A stretch of DNA of 29,083 nucleotides, taken from NCBI GenBank assembly GCA_040508545.1, contig JBEVMR010000064.1, positions 1 through 29,083 of the forward strand, written 5' to 3'. This DNA comes from VRUE01 sp040508545 (GTDB lineage: Bacteria > Actinomycetota > Thermoleophilia > Solirubrobacterales > 70-9). The notes beneath the pieces are model-generated. The model was not told the origin of the DNA and did no database searches. It worked only from the letters and a program-made list of their open reading frames with translations. Within the stretch, counting starts at the first letter, position 1, and each line of letters starts with the position of its first letter. Below are positions 22,169 to 29,083 of the stretch, piece after piece. Position numbers and translations under genes: made by a program.

Positions 22169-23456
22169 CGCTCTCTCCATGCTCGTCGATCTGGGCGCCG
22201 ACGTGCCCATCGGCAAAGCGCAGTTTGACGCGCCCGGCGGCGAGCGCGGCGGCGGCGCTCGTCACCGGCTCCCCGTCGCCGTCCTCGGCGAGCGCGTAGC
22301 CGCGTTCCAGCGTGCGCTCGGGTTCGTGGGCGCGGAACGCCACCTCGGCCCGGCGCAGCCCCTCGCGACGGCTGTTCGCTTCCGCCCCGGCGGCTCGGCG
22401 GGCGGCGCGGGCGAGGACGACGAGGGCGAGGCGGCGCTGGAAGGCGCGGCGCTCGGCCAGCCCCCGTTCAGATGAGGCGCGGATCTCCCGCGTCTTCTGG
22501 TTGAGCGCGATCCGCTCCCGCCGCAGCGCCCGCGCCGGCCCCCGGGCCAGCGCGACGAGGTGGCGGCTGCGGACTCCCACCGCCCCCTCGCCGGCACGCC
22601 GCAAGGCGCCGGCGCTGCGGGTGAGGCCAGCGCGGGCGGCGTTGCAGTCGAGCGGGACGACGGCCTCGGCGGCGTGGGTCGGGGTCGAGCAGGCGACCGC
22701 GGCGACGTCGTCGATCAGGGTCGAGTCGCGCTCGTGGCCAACGGCGCTGACGACCGGGACGCGCAGCAATGCCACCGTGCGGCAGAGGGTCTCGTCGCAG
22801 AAAGCCCAGAGGTCGGCGAGGCTGCCGCCGCCGCGGGCGACGACGATCGCCTCGACGGCGGGGGTCGCCGCCAGCTCCTGGATCGCCGCCGTGATCGCCG
22901 ACGCCGCGCGCCGGTCCTGCACCGGCGCGAACGCCCAGACGACGGTCCCAGCCCAGCCGCGCCGCTGCAGCCCGGCCAAGAGGTCGCGCCGCGCGGCGCC
23001 GCTCTCCGCCGTGACCACGCCGATCGTCTTCGGCAGCCGCGGCCGGCCGAGCTGCTTCTGCAGCTCGAAGAGGCCCTCGGCGCGGAGCTGCTTGCGCAGC
23101 GCCTCGAGCCGAGCGAGCAGGTCGCCCTCACCGGCAAGGCGCACCTGGGTGGCGCGAAAGGCGAAGCTCGGCGAAGCCTGGCCGCCGCCGGGGTAGTAAT
23201 CGGGGCCGCCGCCGATCACGACTTCGGCGCCGTCGCGCAGGCCGCCCTCGGGCAGGCCGGCCTTCTCCAGGTCGTCGAGCCAGATCGCGCAGGGGACGGC
23301 GCCCTCCGGGTCGCGCAGCTCGAAGTAGGCCTGGACCTTGCTGCGCGAGATGCCGGTCACCTCGCCGACGAGTCGCACCCGCGCCCGGCGGCGCAGCTCC
23401 TCCTGCAGCTTGCGGGCGTAGCGCCCGACTGGGAACGGACCGGGTAGCTCTTCCAC
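22152..23456 (-). CDS. xseA: Exodeoxyribonuclease VII large subunit
   Basis: This 434-aa protein is XseA, the catalytic subunit of exonuclease VII. The N-terminal OB fold (about 10-105) includes RLVGEVTGISRSKVQAYFELRD; the catalytic domain contains PKTIGVVTAESGAARRDLL, the conserved VVARGGGSLADLWAFCDE and VSAVGHERDSTLIDDVA, and TPTHAAEAVVP. A long arginine-rich helical region follows, then the C-terminal ERTLERGYALAEDGDG motif. The GTG start at 23456 is supported by homology; no Shine-Dalgarno is visible. It lies 10 bases after the HxlR-family gene and overlaps xseB. Length is normal. Confidence 0.96.
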   Translation of the reverse strand: MEELPGPFPVGRYARKLQEELRRRARVRLVGEVTGISRSKVQAYFELRDPEGAVPCAIWLDDLEKAGLPEGGLRDGAEVVIGGGPDYYPGGGQASPSFAFRATQVRLAGEGDLLARLEALRKQLRAEGLFELQKQLGRPRLPKTIGVVTAESGAARRDLLAGLQRRGWAGTVVWAFAPVQDRRAASAITAAIQELAATPAVEAIVVARGGGSLADLWAFCDETLCRTVALLRVPVVSAVGHERDSTLIDDVAAVACSTPTHAAEAVVPLDCNAARAGLTRSAGALRRAGEGAVGVRSRHLVALARGPARALRRERIALNQKTREIRASSERGLAERRAFQRRLALVVLARAARRAAGAEANSRREGLRRAEVAFRAHEPERTLERGYALAEDGDGEPVTSAAAALAAGRVKLRFADGHVGAQIDEHGESDERDA

Positions 23457-23466
23457 CCGCCTGAGG

Positions 23467-23802
23467 CTATCCGGAGCGCCAGCGTTTGGCCCAGGCCTTG
23501 AGCTCGCCGATCGCCGGCCCCAGCTCCGCCCCGGCCTCGGTCAGCGAGTAGGTGACGCGGACCGGCGAGCCGGCTTCGACCTCGCGCTCGACCAGGCCCT
23601 CCTGCTCGAGCTCACGCAGGCGTTGGGAGAGCAGCCGGTCGGAGAGCCCTGGAACCGCCTTCGCCAGCTCGCCGAAGCGCAGCGGCCCCTCGGTCAGGGT
23701 GGAGACGATCGCCCCCGTCCAACGTTTGCCGATCAACTCGATCGCAGCGTGGAAATGCGGGCAGACGCCGGAGTGCTGATCCTGGGCAGATACGGCCTCC
23801 AC
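23467..23802 (-). CDS. HxlR-family transcriptional regulator
   Basis: This winged-helix protein (111 aa from GTG 23802) carries the HxlR signature: CPHFHAAIELIGKRWTGAIVSTLTEGPLRFGELAKAVPGLSDRLLSQRLRELE followed by the wing VRVTYSLTEAGAEL. HxlR proteins are dimers; some sense aldehydes, quinones or disulfide stress through a cysteine such as the one before PHF. The longer frame from 23904 adds residues unlike the family and would cross the divergent promoter, so 23802 is preferred. TAAGCT is 8 bases upstream. It heads the apparent xseA-xseB-VOC-GNAT operon, and a CTTAC inverted repeat in the divergent region could be its operator. Confidence 0.9.
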   Translation of the reverse strand: MEAVSAQDQHSGVCPHFHAAIELIGKRWTGAIVSTLTEGPLRFGELAKAVPGLSDRLLSQRLRELEQEGLVEREVEAGSPVRVTYSLTEAGAELGPAIGELKAWAKRWRSG

Positions 23803-23810
23803 TGCAAGGC

Positions 23811-23827
23811 AGCTTACTGAACGTAAG
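23811..23827. promoter_or_regulatory. Candidate HxlR operator and promoter
   Basis: CTTAC (23813-23817) and GTAAG (23823-23827) are inverted around TGAAC. The site overlaps TAAGCT on the minus strand (23811-23816), a likely -10 for the HxlR gene, so binding would repress its own operon. It sits 43 bases before the MarP-like start. Confidence 0.5.
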
Positions 23828-23869
23828 TGATGGGCCCGGTGGGTGCGCTGGCCTGCTTCTATTTGGCCG

Positions 23870-25015
23870 GTGACCGTTCTCGACTGGGCGATCGTCGCCT
23901 TCACCGTCGCCTTCGCGATGTGGGGCTACCGGCAGGGCTTGATCGTCGGCCTGCTCACCCTCTGCGGCTTCGCCGCTGGGGCGATCGCGGGCAGCCGGAT
24001 CGCGCCGCTGCTGCTGAGCGAAGGCTCGAGCTCCCCCTACTCGCCGCTGTTCGCGGCGCTTGGGGCGCTGCTGGCTGGATCCCTGGTCGCCTTGACGCTG
24101 GAGAGCCTGGCGCTGGGCCTGCGCGAGCGCCTGGTACGCGGCAGCACCCTGCGCCTGGCCGACGGAGCCGGCGGCGCGGCGCTGATCGCCGCGGTCGCGC
24201 TCGGGCTCGCCTGGGTCTTCGGCGCCGTCGCCCTGCACGCCCCGGGCACCGCACAGCTGCGTGGCGACGTGCAGCGCTCGCTGATCCTGCGCGAGCTGAA
24301 CGGAGTGCTGCCCCCTTCGGGGCCGGTCCTGAACGCGCTCAACAGGATCGATCCCGCCCCCTCGATCACCGGCCCCACCACCCCCGTCGCCCCACCGGAC
24401 ACGGCGGTCGCCTCCGATCCGGACGTGCACCGGGCGAGCCGCTCGGTCGTGCGCGTGCTGGGCACCGCCTGTGGGCTCGGCGTCGAGGGGTCGGGCTGGG
24501 TCGCCGCGCCGGGGCTGGTGGTCACCAACGCCCACGTGATCGCGGGCGAGGACGACACCACGGTCAACACGATCGACGGCGCCTCGCTCGAGGCGACGCC
24601 GGTTCGCTACGACCCCGCCAACGACCTCGCCGTGCTGCGGATCGACGCGTCGATCCCGCCCCTGCCGATCGCCGCCGATCCGCAGCGGGGGACCGCGGGC
24701 GCCGTCCTCGGCTACCCGGAAAACGGCCCCTACGCCGCCTCCGCCGCCCGCATCGGCGACGTCGACACGGTGATCAGCGAGGACGCCTACGGCAACGGGC
24801 CGATCCAGCGCCAGATCGCCTCCCTGCGCGGCCATGTCCGCAGCGGCAACTCGGGCGGCCCGCTGGTCGACCCCAGGGGCGAGGTGATGGCCACCGTCTT
24901 CGCCGCCACCACCTCCGGCCCCCCGGGCGGCTTCGCGATCCCGAACGAGATAGTCACCTCAGCTCTTGACGAGATGGCGGCCACTTCCGTGGACACGGGC
25001 CCCTGCACCGGTTGA
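23870..25015 (+). CDS. marP: MarP-like membrane serine protease (CvpA + trypsin-like)
   Basis: The protein (381 aa) has four N-terminal hydrophobic segments of the CvpA type (about 1-125) and an extracytoplasmic chymotrypsin-like domain. Catalytic residues are H222 (VTNAHV), D252 (ANDLAVLRID) and S328 (SGNSGGPLVD). Cysteines at about 201 and 379 flank the protease domain, as do the disulfide cysteines of mycobacterial MarP, which protects the cell from acid by activating peptidoglycan hydrolase RipA. GTG 23870 is preferred since the hydrophobic segment begins there (MTVLDWAIVAF); 23843 is the longer alternative. It is divergent from the HxlR gene and directly precedes a penicillin-binding protein gene. 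Confidence 0.93.
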   Translation: MTVLDWAIVAFTVAFAMWGYRQGLIVGLLTLCGFAAGAIAGSRIAPLLLSEGSSSPYSPLFAALGALLAGSLVALTLESLALGLRERLVRGSTLRLADGAGGAALIAAVALGLAWVFGAVALHAPGTAQLRGDVQRSLILRELNGVLPPSGPVLNALNRIDPAPSITGPTTPVAPPDTAVASDPDVHRASRSVVRVLGTACGLGVEGSGWVAAPGLVVTNAHVIAGEDDTTVNTIDGASLEATPVRYDPANDLAVLRIDASIPPLPIAADPQRGTAGAVLGYPENGPYAASAARIGDVDTVISEDAYGNGPIQRQIASLRGHVRSGNSGGPLVDPRGEVMATVFAATTSGPPGGFAIPNEIVTSALDEMAATSVDTGPCTG

Positions 25016-25046
25016 GCGGGGAGTAGTACCCGACCCCTCCCCACAC

Positions 25047-25052
25047 TAGATT
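25047..25052 (+). promoter_or_regulatory. Putative -10 of the PBP gene (leaderless)
   Basis: TAGATT ends 7 bases before GTG 25060, in the 44-base gap after the MarP-like gene. The PBP gene may thus have its own leaderless transcript besides read-through. Confidence 0.4.
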
Positions 25053-25059
25053 TCCGTCA

Positions 25060-26790
25060 GTGAAACCCCTGCCTACCGAGGTTGAGCGCCGTCGTCGCAT
25101 AGTCACTCGCGCCGTGCCGCTTATCGTCGTCGCCGCAGTCGCTTTCGCGCTTGGTGCCACCGCAGGCAAGCCGGGATCGCCGGAGAAGGAAGTCGCCGAG
25201 CGCTTCACCGAAGCCTGGGCCGAGAAGGACTTCGCCGCGATGTACCGGGAGCTGAACGACGCCTCGCGCCGCGCCGTCGGCGCGACCGAGTTCGCCCAGG
25301 CCTACCGTGAAGCGGCTGAGGTGGCGACGCTGCGCAGCCTTGCCTTCGACTCGGCCGGCGATCCCAGCGGCGAGGGCGGGGCAACCGCGGTGCCGGTGCC
25401 GGCCCAGGCGGGAACCGTCGCCTTCGGGGCTGTCGAGGCCGAGCTCCTCGTCCCCTACGACGAAGGCGGCGTCGCCTGGAGCCCCAGCCTCGTCTTCCCG
25501 GGCCTGGTCACCGGTGAGCACCTCGAGAACCGGATCGACCTGGCGCCGCGGGCGCCGATCCTCGCCCGCGACGGGACGCCGCTGGCGGAAGGTCCCGCCG
25601 AAGAACGCGAGCACCCGATCGGCAGCGCGGCGATCGACGTCACCGGCGAAGTGGGGGCGCCCGAAGAAGAAGATTTCGCCGCCCTCGCCCGCCAGGGCTT
25701 TCCGCCGGAAGCCCCAGTCGGCATCAGCGGCGTCGAGCAAGCGTTCAACCGGCGCCTCGCCGGCCGGCCCGGAGGGTCGCTGCTCGCGGTCGACGAAGCG
25801 GGCTCGGCGCGGATCCTCTCCCAGGCCGAGCCCCAGGCCGGCGCGCCGGTGAAGACGAACATCGACCCCGGCCTGCAGGAGGAAGCGGTCTCGGCTCTGG
25901 CTGGCCGGGTGGGCGGGGTCGCCGTGCTCGACACCCGCAGCGGCGACGTCCGCGCCCTCGCCGGACAGGCCTTCTCGGCCCCACAGCCACCCGGCTCGAC
26001 CTTCAAGACGATCACGACGACTGCGGCCCTAGAGGAGGGCATCGTCACGCTCGAAACCGAATTCGAAATCGTCGACGGCGTCAATGTCGGCGGGCGCTTC
26101 ATCAGCAACGCCAACGGGGAGTTCTGCGGCGGCACCTTCCGCGAAGCCTTCGCCGAGTCCTGCAACGCCGACTTCGCCCCGCTCGGCCCGAAGATCGGCA
26201 ACGACGATCTGGTCGCGACTGCCGAACGCTTCGGCTTCAACTCCCCTCCCACCCTCTACGCCCCGGAGATCGTCGCCGCGATCGATCCGCCCGAGTCCAC
26301 CATCCCGACCGAGATCGGCGAAGAAGTCGACCTTGGCGTTACCGCGATCGGACAGGGGGAGGTACTCGCGACCCCGCTGCAGATGGCGACCGTGGCGCAG
26401 ACGATCGCCAACGGCGGCGTGCGGGAACCGACCTCGGTGGTCGCCAACCGCAAGCTGCGGCCGCAGGCCGAGCCGGTGCGGGTGATGTCCGAGGGGCTGG
26501 CCGACGAACTGACCGAGCTGATGGTCGGCGTCGTCGCCGGCGGCACCGGCTTCGCCGCCGCCATTCCCGAGGCCCAGGTCGCCGGCAAGACCGGCACCGC
26601 CGAGCTGGGGCCAAGGCCAGGCACCGAGCACGAAGAGGAACCAGAGCAGATCAAGGACGCCTGGTTCATCGCCTTCTCCCCCGCCCAGAAGCCGAGGCTC
26701 GCGGTCGGCGTGCTGCTGATCGAAGCCGAAGCGGCGGGCGGCGAAGTGGCGGCGCCGATCGCCGGCCAGGTGCTCTCGGCCGGGTTTTGA
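25060..26790 (+). CDS. Class B penicillin-binding protein with NTF2-like N-terminal domain
   Basis: This 576-aa transpeptidase cross-links peptidoglycan in the periplasmic space. It has a short basic cytoplasmic end, one membrane anchor (about 17-35), an NTF2-like MecA_N-type domain (about 42-145), a dimerisation domain (RAPILARDGTPLAEG onward) and the transpeptidase domain. Active-site motifs are SxxK at S313-K316 (PPGSTFK), SxN at S367-N369 (SCN) and KTG at 510-512 (AGKTGTAEL). GTG 25060 is the start. The MecA_N-type domain is shared with actinobacterial PbpA-like and staphylococcal PBP2a proteins; resistance to beta-lactams should not be assumed from that. It follows the MarP-like gene and meets the lipoprotein gene tail to tail. 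Confidence 0.94.
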   Translation: MKPLPTEVERRRRIVTRAVPLIVVAAVAFALGATAGKPGSPEKEVAERFTEAWAEKDFAAMYRELNDASRRAVGATEFAQAYREAAEVATLRSLAFDSAGDPSGEGGATAVPVPAQAGTVAFGAVEAELLVPYDEGGVAWSPSLVFPGLVTGEHLENRIDLAPRAPILARDGTPLAEGPAEEREHPIGSAAIDVTGEVGAPEEEDFAALARQGFPPEAPVGISGVEQAFNRRLAGRPGGSLLAVDEAGSARILSQAEPQAGAPVKTNIDPGLQEEAVSALAGRVGGVAVLDTRSGDVRALAGQAFSAPQPPGSTFKTITTTAALEEGIVTLETEFEIVDGVNVGGRFISNANGEFCGGTFREAFAESCNADFAPLGPKIGNDDLVATAERFGFNSPPTLYAPEIVAAIDPPESTIPTEIGEEVDLGVTAIGQGEVLATPLQMATVAQTIANGGVREPTSVVANRKLRPQAEPVRVMSEGLADELTELMVGVVAGGTGFAAAIPEAQVAGKTGTAELGPRPGTEHEEEPEQIKDAWFIAFSPAQKPRLAVGVLLIEAEAAGGEVAAPIAGQVLSAGF

Positions 26791-26803
26791 GCGGGCGGGA
26801 GCC

Positions 26804-27343
26804 CTAGAGGTCGAGCGTGACCGTCGCCGGGCCTTCGGGGCCCGGGATCGACATCACCAGAGGCCGGTTCTCGGAGGCCGAGGCGGGCAGCTCGAAGAGG
26901 ACCAGCGAGCCTTCGATCGGGCCCTTCTGCGGGGTCGAGTCGAGGATCGGGATCTGTTCCTGGGATTCGACTTCGCCGCCGAAGGGAAGCGCGTAGAGGC
27001 TGTCGCTGGGAAGCGCGTCGAAGGTCTCGTGGTCGGCGTCGGTGATCGTGAACGAGTCGGCCAGCGTCTGCGGCTCTTCGCTCTCGTTCTGGACTTCGAG
27101 GAAGACGCCGAAGTAGGCGGATCCGGGCGGGGGCGGAGCCTGGCCGACCAGATAGGCCGAGTCCTCGTTGTCGTTGGGGTTGAGGAAGCGGGAGAAGATG
27201 ACGTTGTATTTGAGCTCGCCCAGCTCCACCGGCTGGCCCTCGACGACGTCCTTGGAGTGGCTCTCCGAGCCGCAGGCGGCAAGCGCAAAGGCAAGCGCGA
27301 GCGCGGCGAGCAACGGGAGCGCGATTCTGCGGGTAGCGGCCAT
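26804..27343 (-). CDS. Secreted lipoprotein, DUF4352-like
   Basis: The 179-aa protein has a classical lipoprotein signal: basic start, hydrophobic core and lipobox LAAC with the lipidated cysteine at C24, then a Gly-Ser linker. The mature part is beta-rich with VELGELKYNVIFSRFLN, AYFGVFLEVQNESEEPQTL and FTITDADHETFDAL, resembling the telokin-like DUF4352 fold (immunoglobulin-like, found in many Gram-positive surface lipoproteins). It would be anchored on the outer face of the membrane. ATG 27343 fits the signal peptide; TAGACT 10 bases upstream suggests a very short leader. Function is unknown. Confidence 0.88.
   Translation of the reverse strand: MAATRRIALPLLAALALAFALAACGSESHSKDVVEGQPVELGELKYNVIFSRFLNPNDNEDSAYLVGQAPPPPGSAYFGVFLEVQNESEEPQTLADSFTITDADHETFDALPSDSLYALPFGGEVESQEQIPILDSTPQKGPIEGSLVLFELPASASENRPLVMSIPGPEGPATVTLDL
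26827..26845. terminator. Possible shared hairpin between convergent genes
   Basis: CCGGGCC (26827-26833) and GGCCCGG (26839-26845) pair around TTCGG. It lies 37 bases after the PBP stop and inside the last codons of the convergent lipoprotein gene. There is no T-run, so termination is only plausible. Confidence 0.35.
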
Positions 27344-27369
27344 CGGCGGCGAGAGTCTATTAAGCCGAC

Positions 27370-27888
27370 CTACGGGATGCCGGTTGCGTGGGCGTTGCCG
27401 CCCGCAACGGCGAGCGGAGCCGCTGCCGCCTGCTCACCCTCGAGTTGCTCGCGCAGCCGCCGCAGCGCCTCGCGCCAGCCGCGCTGCTCGAAGGTCGAGT
27501 TGGCGGCGAGAATCTCCACTGCCCGGTCAAGCGGGTTCGACGGCTCGGTCCAGTGGGAGACGCGGACGCTGGTCAGGGAGCCTGGGCCCTCGGTCAGCTC
27601 CCAGAGCAGGGTCGTCGGGATCCGGTTACCGCGCCCTCCCTGCCCGCGCTCGACGATCTTGTGCGGCTCCGCGAGCTCGGCGATCACCGTGTCCATCCAG
27701 ACCGACCGCAGCGGCAAAGCGACCCGAAACCGCGCTCCAGCGCCAATTCCACGCGACTCGAGCCGCGTCAGGTGGAAGTCGGTGAGGAAGTGGTCGGTGA
27801 AGGAGGGGCGACGGGCGATATCGGCGATCGTCGCGAAGACCCGCTCCCTTGGGGCGTCGATCTCGATCTCTGCGCTGACCGGGCCCAT
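27370..27888 (-). CDS. SRPBCC-family protein
   Basis: The 172-aa protein has the START/Bet v 1-like SRPBCC fold: the N-terminal strand SAEIEIDAPRERVFATIADI, a hydrophobic cavity region, TTLLWELTEGPGSLTSVRVSHW and a long C-terminal helix (ALRRLREQLEGEQ). Members bind hydrophobic ligands or act as cyclases; the ligand cannot be told. Residues after about 150 are low-complexity Ala/Gly. ATG 27888 is the start, with TAGAAT 11 bases upstream. It stands in the same direction as the lipoprotein gene, 26 bases apart, and may be co-transcribed. Confidence 0.85.
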   Translation of the reverse strand: MGPVSAEIEIDAPRERVFATIADIARRPSFTDHFLTDFHLTRLESRGIGAGARFRVALPLRSVWMDTVIAELAEPHKIVERGQGGRGNRIPTTLLWELTEGPGSLTSVRVSHWTEPSNPLDRAVEILAANSTFEQRGWREALRRLREQLEGEQAAAAPLAVAGGNAHATGIP

Positions 27889-27993
27889 GCGAGGCGGCGA
27901 TTCTATCTTCGCCTGGGCGGCCTGGTTTGCCGGAAGCCCGAACAGGGGTATCGCTGCGGCAAAACCCCGATGCGCGGGTCTTGTACGCAGCGC

Positions 27994-27999
27994 TAGGAT
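27994..27999 (+). promoter_or_regulatory. Putative -10 of the FHA gene
   Basis: TAGGAT in a CGCTAGGATCG context. Transcription would start near 28007, giving a 25-base leader that carries AAGGAG at 28021-28026. Confidence 0.4.
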
Positions 28000-28020
28000 C
28001 GAACGGCGGAACGCGCCGGG

Positions 28021-28034
28021 AAGGAGCAGACATC
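28021..28034 (+). promoter_or_regulatory. Shine-Dalgarno followed by an ATC codon
   Basis: AAGGAG (28021-28026) is 5 bases before ATC at 28032-28034, in frame with the FHA protein. No ATG, GTG or TTG lies at this spacing. Confidence 0.5.
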
Positions 28035-28604
28035 ACCGCCAGCCTCACCCCCACCCCAGCTTCCGATAGCTATGCCAGCGGGACGTTTCCGGGCCCTGGG
28101 ACGTACTTCTGCGTCGAGTGCGGCGCCCAGCTCGCGCTTCACGAGGACGACCGGCTTCCCGACTGCCCCCGCTGCGGCGCCTCGCACTTCAGGCTCGACT
28201 CTATCTTCGAGTCGATGCAGGAGCACGGCGAAACCACAGCCGAGTTCGACGTGCCCGACGCGGTCGCGCCGACAAGCTGGCTGGAGGAGATGCGGGCGGA
28301 CCTGAGCTCGGGCAGCCGCCACCTGGTCTGCCGCGACGACGGCGGTGAGGTTCTCAGCTTCCGGATCGAGCCGGGCTGGACGCGGATCGGCCGCAGCGTC
28401 AGCGCCGACGTCCGCCTCGACGATCCCAGCGTCTCGCGCCGCCACGCCCTGATCGTCTCCGAACCGGGAGAGCCCCTGCGCGTGCTCGACGACCGTAGCC
28501 TCAACGGCGTCTTCGTCAACGGCGACACGGTCGAGTGGGGCAAGCTTTCCGACGGCGACGAGCTGACGATCGGCCGCTACCGCCTCTTCGCGCTCGAAGG
28601 CTGA
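28032..28604 (+). CDS. Zinc-ribbon and FHA-domain protein
   Basis: The protein (190 aa from the ATC at 28032; the frame is open further back to TTG 27927) has an N-terminal zinc ribbon with cysteines at 27, 30, 45 and 48 (CVECG, CPRCG). A charged linker leads to an FHA phosphothreonine-binding domain, about 100-188. Its key residues are present: RIGRS (118-122), SRRH (135-138) and the SLNGVFVNG loop (156-164). FHA domains bind phosphothreonine and usually serve Ser/Thr-kinase signalling; none is in this window. The start is uncertain: the Shine-Dalgarno points to ATC, while TTG 27981 lies upstream of the presumed -10. Next in-frame ATG (28216) would remove the zinc ribbon. Confidence 0.85.
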   Translation: MTASLTPTPASDSYASGTFPGPGTYFCVECGAQLALHEDDRLPDCPRCGASHFRLDSIFESMQEHGETTAEFDVPDAVAPTSWLEEMRADLSSGSRHLVCRDDGGEVLSFRIEPGWTRIGRSVSADVRLDDPSVSRRHALIVSEPGEPLRVLDDRSLNGVFVNGDTVEWGKLSDGDELTIGRYRLFALEG

Positions 28605-28639
28605 GGGCAAACCGCGCAAATTCCGGCCTGCGGCAGCCG

Positions 28640-28645
28640 TAGGAT
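28640..28645 (+). promoter_or_regulatory. Putative -10 of the coiled-coil gene (leaderless)
   Basis: TAGGAT overlaps ATG 28644 and ends 7 bases before GTG 28653, favouring GTG 28653 as the start. Confidence 0.4.
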
Positions 28646-28652
28646 GCCTTTC

Positions 28653-29021
28653 GTGGACTCTCCCCAGGACCCATCGGTAGCCGCCGAGCAGGCTCGCGCC
28701 CGCCTCCACGAAGAGATCGAGCGCGTCCGCACGGGCGTCGAGGAGATGCTCGCCGAGCAGGGTGGCGACCACGATCACCCCGAGCTGCGCAAGGAGCTCG
28801 ACGAAATACGCGAGGAGACCAAGCGCTACGTCAAGAAGCGCCTGCGCAAGAGCGAGGCGCGCATGGAAAAGAGCCTGGGCAAGCTGGAACGCCGCATCGA
28901 CCAGGTCGAGGCAGATCGCCAACACGCCGAGTGGCGGATCCACACGAACACCGAGGCGATGCTCGACGGCCTGCTCAAGGAGGTCCGCGCAATAGCGGAT
29001 CTCCTGACCCGTACTCGCTAG
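28653..29021 (+). CDS. Small coiled-coil protein
   Basis: This 122-aa protein (from GTG 28653; ATG 28644 gives 125) is highly charged, almost wholly helical and rich in heptad-like repeats (ARLHEEIERVRTGVEEML, RKELDEIREETKRYVKKRL, KSLGKLERRIDQVEADR), consistent with a dimeric or trimeric coiled coil. There is no signal peptide, membrane segment or catalytic motif. I do not recognise a named family. It follows the FHA gene by 48 bases with its own -10-like hexamer. The 62 bases after its TAG stop show nothing. Confidence 0.75.
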   Translation: MDSPQDPSVAAEQARARLHEEIERVRTGVEEMLAEQGGDHDHPELRKELDEIREETKRYVKKRLRKSEARMEKSLGKLERRIDQVEADRQHAEWRIHTNTEAMLDGLLKEVRAIADLLTRTR

Positions 29022-29083
29022 GAGCGGATTGCCCCTCCCCCGGAGGCCGTTGCGCAGCTGATCGCTGCCGGAGGTTCGGAGCG

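Noticed and set aside
1..29083. tRNA, rRNA, CRISPR array, insertion sequence or integrase
   Set aside because: I searched by eye for cloverleaf ends, regular direct repeats, transposase motifs and terminal repeats and saw none.

Overview
The window is a high-GC chromosomal segment (about 70% GC or more in the housekeeping genes; I counted 78% in bases 18961-19020) with dense, short-gapped genes and many GTG/TTG starts. The gene set (MarP-like protease, AddAB-type nucleases with Fe-S cysteines, WS/DGAT acyltransferase, FHA protein with a zinc ribbon) points to an actinobacterium, and the style resembles Thermoleophilia/Solirubrobacterales. The lineage is an inference from composition and gene families, not a database result.

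Layout. (1) 1-172: two hairpins, the inner one a likely terminator for ispH. (2) 173-3117: ispH (-), divergent from a WS/DGAT acyltransferase and an FxsA-like membrane protein (+). (3) 3118-11520: a lower-GC accessory island. It holds a decayed small ORF, an unrecognised 265-aa gene, a very large secreted RHS/YD-repeat protein gene on the minus strand, a 700-base non-coding stretch with a perfect AT-rich palindrome and a terminator-like hairpin, and a winged-helix regulator. (4) 11563-14419: DUF59 Fe-S assembly factor, GNAT acetyltransferase, an unrecognised protein with a HAD hydrolase, an XRE regulator and an unrecognised acidic protein. (5) 14555-21036: addB-like and addA-like helicase-nuclease genes, translationally coupled. 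(6) 23802-21037 (-): a compact apparent operon hxlR-xseA-xseB-VOC-GNAT. (7) 23870-26790 (+): MarP-like serine protease, then a class B penicillin-binding protein. (8) 26804-29083: lipoprotein, SRPBCC protein, zinc-ribbon/FHA protein and a coiled-coil protein.

The most notable locus is the RHS gene. One reading frame runs from a signal peptide at 10145 to the RHS core at about 4980, but an in-frame TAG at 8994-8996 and an apparent one-base deletion near 4977 break it into three pieces. The C-terminal tail is still open in the shifted frame, and restoring one base gives an exact number of codons. It is therefore either a very recent pseudogene or a site of sequence error. A much lower-GC gene follows its tail by 48 bases on the same strand and could be a partner of the RHS C-terminus; that role is speculative.

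The second theme is gene expression. At least seven genes have a TANNNT -10 hexamer only 5-8 bases before the start codon and no Shine-Dalgarno, which suggests widespread leaderless transcription. The island genes (RHS, winged helix) instead carry clear Shine-Dalgarno sequences. DNA repair is well represented: both subunits of the AddAB-like enzyme carry a PD-(D/E)XK nuclease and a four-cysteine Fe-S signature, and exonuclease VII is encoded nearby.
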